Shown here: positions 23,701-29,700 of the stretch, in pieces | Layout: every line of letters begins with the position of its first letter | How positions within the stretch are numbered: the stretch's first letter is position 1 | Source of the DNA: Pholis gunnellus | Lineage: Eukaryota; Chordata; Actinopteri; Perciformes; Pholidae | Assembly (NCBI GenBank): GCA_910591455.2 | Contig: OU342817.1 | Span: 4,161,980 to 4,225,979, forward strand | Reading direction: 5' to 3' | Length of the DNA stretch: 64,000 nt | Program-made: the position numbers and the translations under genes | Notes under the pieces: model-generated | What the model saw: the letters and a program-made list of their open reading frames with translations, nothing else | Databases searched by the model: none | What the model was told of the DNA's origin: nothing

Positions 23701-26700
23701 CATCATTGATGGGCCTCGGCTTTATCTGACGTGACATGAAGGACTTACACAGTGCATGAGTACACACTAATGCTAGCTAGCATAGGCCGCTGATAAGGCC
23801 GCAAAGACATGTCGGTGCCGGTGGCATACGTAGGACATACTAGTTAGAAAATGATCTTTTGAGACACTTCAAACATTACCAACAAATAGACTGTGTAGTT
23901 TTCCTTCCTATATTACTTCATCTTTGCAAATGGAGCAAAGATGTGTTTATGTGTACCAATGGAATCAATTAAGCTTTACTAACACTCTATAAAGGTTTGT
24001 CTCATCATGCTAGACATTGCCTCTATGAATTTCACCTGCCCATACAGCTCAAAGGCTGGCCATGGGCTTTCATCCTTTCACAGGCTATCAGCAAGTCAGC
24101 TATGTCACGTATCTGGGCCACAGTCCAATCCAAAAATACATGTATACTCAAGGACTTTAATGGCAAACCATCACGGAAAACTAAATAAAAGAAAATCAAA
24201 CATTTCTGGTAATGTGTGTCTCTCAAGAAACACTTATCAGGTGATTAAAAAAACATACATTCAAGGCAAAAATGCATGTCTTATCTTATGCAACGACATT
24301 GTCAAAGTCACTGACAGGGTACTCAGATGTAATTTCATAGGGATCAACAGGCCAGAATCTGAGAAAGGGGGATGTGAGTGCGGCATCAGCTGAGTCAGTA
24401 GGTCTACGACTGACTGGGTCAGGGCATCGAGCTGACTAATGTTGTCACCCCATCAACTCTGGTTCACTAACTCCACTCAACTGCTCATGAAACCCGGGCC
24501 ACACACAGTCACAACCAATTTAACAAGAATTATGGTATTGTGCTGATGAACAAATGACCAGTTTTACAGAGTTCTGGGTATGTTTGTAGACTGTTCTACC
24601 GTGTTTTAAGAGAACAAAAAAGACAGTCGGTAAGGCCTAATATTTAATGAAACAAGACATTAACCAAAACATGTTTCGTTTGATTCTCAATGAATTCACG
24701 ATTCTTCGACTATTATTGAAATGCTCTTAAGGCGGGTACTGTTCTGCCTACTTTCAGGCTGGGCCCTATAGGGCCCAGCCTGAAAGTAGGCAGAAAAGTA
24801 GGCACTGCTATTTTGACAGTGATTTGAAGAAATGTGATAAATGTGACATTATCGCATAAACGAAAGACATGTTGGCAAATGCTCCAAAAACAGATGAAAA
24901 TGAGATGTATGTATTCAGTGAATCATTCGATGGATAAATGTTAGGACTAAGTTAGGGATGAAGAAGGATGAAAGTTTTTCAGTTGAAAACTTGAAACACT
25001 TGTTAAATGTGAGACAGTGACACCAGTTAATAAGTGAAGTATTACAGAGTGAAATACGGAAATACTGCACTGTTATATATATATATTACTGGAACGAGTT
25101 AGCTGCATGTCCACCCAGAACGTGTTTTTAAAAAACTGTTTCCAGAGGTATTATGACTTTCAGAATAATTAACACTTTATATGACCTGTAACAATGGTTT
25201 GAAGACATTTATAACCTCTTTCATAATTTTGAAAGACCGACAAATGACGTGTGAAAGAAATTAGAGTGCGAGGAAAAGAACATTTCCTGCCATTATAGAA
25301 TGAATCAACTGCCAACAGCCAGCTTAAACACATGTACCCGGTGGATGACACAGTCTTTTTTACTGACGGCGTCCTGAGCAGACAGTACCTTGGAGGCCAG
25401 CTGAAGACTGTCTGAGAGTCGCTCTCTGAGTCTGTGTTGATAAACCAGTCGCTCTGTGACATGGCAGCCAGGCTAAAAGGTGACGTGGTGACAGTGTTAA
25501 ACCCTGAGGGGAGATTCTGATCAGAGCAAAGTGAGCAGCACTGATCAGCTGAACTGTAATCATGGTTATTTTAACATGTTTAAGATGTTGAGCAGTCTGA
25601 TTATTGATTAGAGGATCAGTTTATATTGATCACAGGTGTGTTTTATTATGTCACTTCTCTCTGCTTCAATGTCATCATGTACATTTTTTTCTTAATGACT
25701 TCACTTGACGAATATAATAATTCTCATCCCTTTTGTGGTATCGTATTAAAGTTTTTAATAGAAAGTGACATAAGCTCCTTGCTAATGAACCAAGCTGCTG
25801 GTAAATCGGGGTTACCTCTCGGGGCAAGCAGGGAAATCATATCCCCTCTAAAAACCCAGCCTGCAATCTACCCTGCTGCCCTGCAACCTTTCCCTGATGA
25901 GCTCCCCAGAGCACCTTTCCATGTGAAACTGGAGCAGCACGTGACAGAGCTGGACCCACAGTCTAGAAAGATCCTAAACCTGGTGCAGTGGTAAACGCAG
26001 CAGGCTAGTTAGCTCAGCAGCCAGCCCAAACTGCACCAACTCATGAATATCTCAGTTTCTCTTTGTTTTTACGACACAAACCAAAATATGGTCGAGTACT
26101 AAGTATAGCAATAAAAAATGTTGTCTCAAACTTCCTAATGATCAAATAAAATTCCAATAAAAGAAAAATTGTATAGCATGCTCCTTTTGGAGGTGATTAG
26201 CAGCCAGTAGATGAGTGTAAATACTGTCAGGAAAACAGGTTCATGTGGTTTAAACTCTCTACATGTAGTCTTAAAATACACTGTAGACACAACATCAGAC
26301 TTCTAATGGTGAGATCACTCCATGGGCAGCATTACACAGTAGAAAGAACCACCCAGAGAGGGATTTAATGGCTTGTGATCATGATTTGGCCATTTTAGTA
26401 TTTAAAAGAGAACTACAAAGTTTCTGCATGGAGTAAAATAAAAACAAAAAACAATTATAATGGGGTGACGCAGACATAAAAAGTGTGCGTTCCTAATACT
26501 TGTGTCATGTTAGACTTTAAAGGAGCTAAATACAAAATTGGGAGCATTTCTGTTGACTCTCAACGGCTCTCAACATGGCGACGGCTGCACCGGCAGGTAT
26601 GCAAACTAAACCATTTATACGATCAAATCTTGAGTAAGAGTTGTCCAATATATCAGACACTTGTCTTTGAGATTATGGTCGGTCTTAGTTTATGTACTTT

Positions 26701-29700
26701 CTGAATGTTTTAACCCATTTTTTATAAACTCACCCTTGTCTGTTGAGGATGCTCTGGGCCTGCTGCTCTATGAACAAATCCCCAGGTGAGATGCCGTAGC
26801 GAGTGGAGGGCAGGGACGCCCGGCGGGCGGTGCGAGGGGAGCCGGGCACCGCTGCGATGCTGTAATCCCTGGTGGAGGCGGGGCTTGGCTCCTGGTGGGC
26901 GGCGTCCTGGTGGTGGTGCTGCTGCTGAGGGGACTGAGGTGGATGCAGCTCCTGCGTTCTGGATCTAGAAGCGACTGGGCGCTCCTTAGCCGCACCACGC
27001 CGGTGGTTCTCCAAGTTCATCGCTTTCTCCCGCTCCGAAAATCTTCTGGGCCTATCTTGTGTGGGGGGAGGGGCTTTGTTTGAGTGGGCTGGGCTGGAGG
27101 CGGAAACAGGGGCAGGATCTGGGTGAGTCCTCATGTAAACCCTGCCCACTCCAGCACGATATGGTACCCTGGGCTCCCGTCCTTGTTCCTCAGCTTCCTG
27201 TCTGTCTCCCTCTCGCCTGGAAGCCGTTTGTCGGTCAGAGGCGTCTGTGTCACGCCGAGGGCGGTGGCGTGGTGTGTAATCGATGTCCGCCTCCTGATCC
27301 AGGAGGATGCCGTAACGCTCTGACAGCTGGCGGCGGCGCTCGGCTTTGTAACGGGCGATGCGTTCGGCCTTGGAACTGTGGCTGGTGGGGTTTGTGGGGC
27401 CAGAAGTGGTTGTGGAGGAGGTGGATAATGTTACTGGGTCAACATACACCAACAATGGCTCCTGACGGCCGCTGCCAACGCCACCTTTGACCTGAGGGGA
27501 TCTGTCCAGTGATGACAGCTGCTTCTGGGGTGCCTCCAACTCCTCTCGACTGTAGCGCCTCACTGCGGTAAATAGAGTAAACGATTACATTCCAGCAACC
27601 TTGTTCAGATGCATTCTGGGGTCCATGTACCTTCCATCCCACATGACACAAATGTGGCATTATTTTAACAAGACACATCACAATTAACATTGTCACAACT
27701 CGCTAAATGCAAAAATACAGCATCATTTGTTTTTGGCAGTGCATCGAGCCATGCTTACCCATCACACAAGGCTCACATGGATCTGAGGCGCGGGTGTACC
27801 GCGGAGGATCCTCCTCCAGCATCCTGTTGGCCACCAAACCACCGGGCACCAGCGCAGGGGGAACATCACTCTCCATCCCCTCCAGGCGCCGGGCTATCCT
27901 CTCCTTCCTGTCGACAGGCAGGGGGCAGAGGTTAAAGGTCAGCGGCTGCTCAGTTGAGTTCGATTTTATGAAAATATTCAGAAAAGTTTATGTGAAAAAA
28001 TATGAACCCTGAAGATACCTGTTCATTCCCAAATCCTTTGTGACGGCTCCCTCAAAGTATTTCTTCAACTCTGAAACTGAATATTAGAACAAAAAAATTG
28101 TTGTAAAAAAAACTACAAGATCTCTTCTGGGTTATTGTGTGTGCTGGGAACCAATGCCCACCCTTGGGAAGGACAGCCAGGAGTTTGGCATCTGTATCTG
28201 AAACACTCTTGACCAAGGTGGTCTTGTCACCCAGGGAGAAGTCACTCTGAAAACTGAACGAGAAGACAGAGTCACAAACCTGCAATCAAGATGAAACGTA
28301 TTACAATCTGAATTCCTAATAAAAGAAAATATATACTTAATTGAATCTATCCTTCTAAAAAACAAACGGTAATTATAGGAGGATGAGTGGCTGCTTTACT
28401 TCAAATTACTCAGTGATAAAAGAGGTGATGCAGTAGCTAAACTATCATTTTTACCCTGAATTGTGCCTAGTTGTCTATTTCAGCTGCCCACACAACTCTG
28501 CTTCAATGGCCTTGTCTTAAAGAGGTGATGGCAGGTAAAGGGGAAACTCAGCTGGTGTTACTTCCAACAGGATTCGGCTTAAGAACGAGGTCAGCGAGTC
28601 CTGACTCTCCTCCAATTAGAAACAGACAATTGAGGTCTTCTCTTAATGTCATTACGTATCACAATCAACAAAACAGGTCACACGAACCGGGAGAAATAAA
28701 CTCACCTTTCTTTTCTTTACAAAACAAACTACTTCATGTATTTTTTAAACAGGCTTGTCATCTTCAGTTAGTGTCAATTTTCACTGATAAATACCCAGAT
28801 TTAATTTTTAAAAGGACCAAATAAGTTAAAACTGCATGTCACACTCAGGCTTTATGTTCAAATAAATAAAAATGTTCTTGTGTATCTTACTGCCGGGCGG
28901 CTGAAGAACCGGAGGAAACACTGTGAACTAATGCAAAAGGAGCTTGGGTGCAAAGTGCTCCTGAAGGAGGTATTATGGCCTTAATGCCATGTGAACAAAA
29001 AAGTGTCTTTAGGATAAGCTGTTCCAGGCATCCCTAGCTTTTAATGCTTACTGAGCATGATAAGCTAAAGCGCTCTACTGCAGTAAAGCCTATATCCTTA
29101 CACATATCCCCATTGTGATGACAAAGCAGAAATTAGACAAACGAAAATGTTTGCATTTATTTTAACTTAACTCTCTTTGTGCTGCTGTAAAACCTGAATT
29201 TCCCCTCTTTGGATCAATAGAGGCTTATCTTGTCTTGTCTTGTCTTTCTGGAGGTAACTTTGGTGATTGCGAAAAAAAACAACTCACCTTAAGGCCTCTG
29301 TTGGCAATGAGGCTGAGCTGCAAAGCTTGGCCCGAGATTTAGGTCCAAACTCTAAAAGGAGAAACAAGACTCAGTCAAACTTACACGACAACAAAAACGT
29401 CTACACTCCACCTTTCAATATTCTGTATCTCTGTGCTGACACTGGGAGAATCAGGACATGTTCTCCTGGTCAAAATGAACTGCACATTTCTGGCATTTGG
29501 AAGTAAAATAATAAAATGATAACTTTATGCACTACTTGTGCATATGACACAATGGATTACAGCACGGCTGGCTGAAAGACGGCTGAAAAATGATCATTTC
29601 AGTTTCATCGAGGCCTGTAGTGAATTTGTGTCCAGCAGGAAATTGGAAGACTCTGTGTTTGCTTCAGGCCTCAGATGCCGCGTTGCCAAATAGGCTGTTA

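Noticed and set aside
28690..28760. Splice donor AAAG|GTGAGT near 28705 as a svil 5' exon
   Set aside because: No convincing acceptor or conserved sequence upstream of it.
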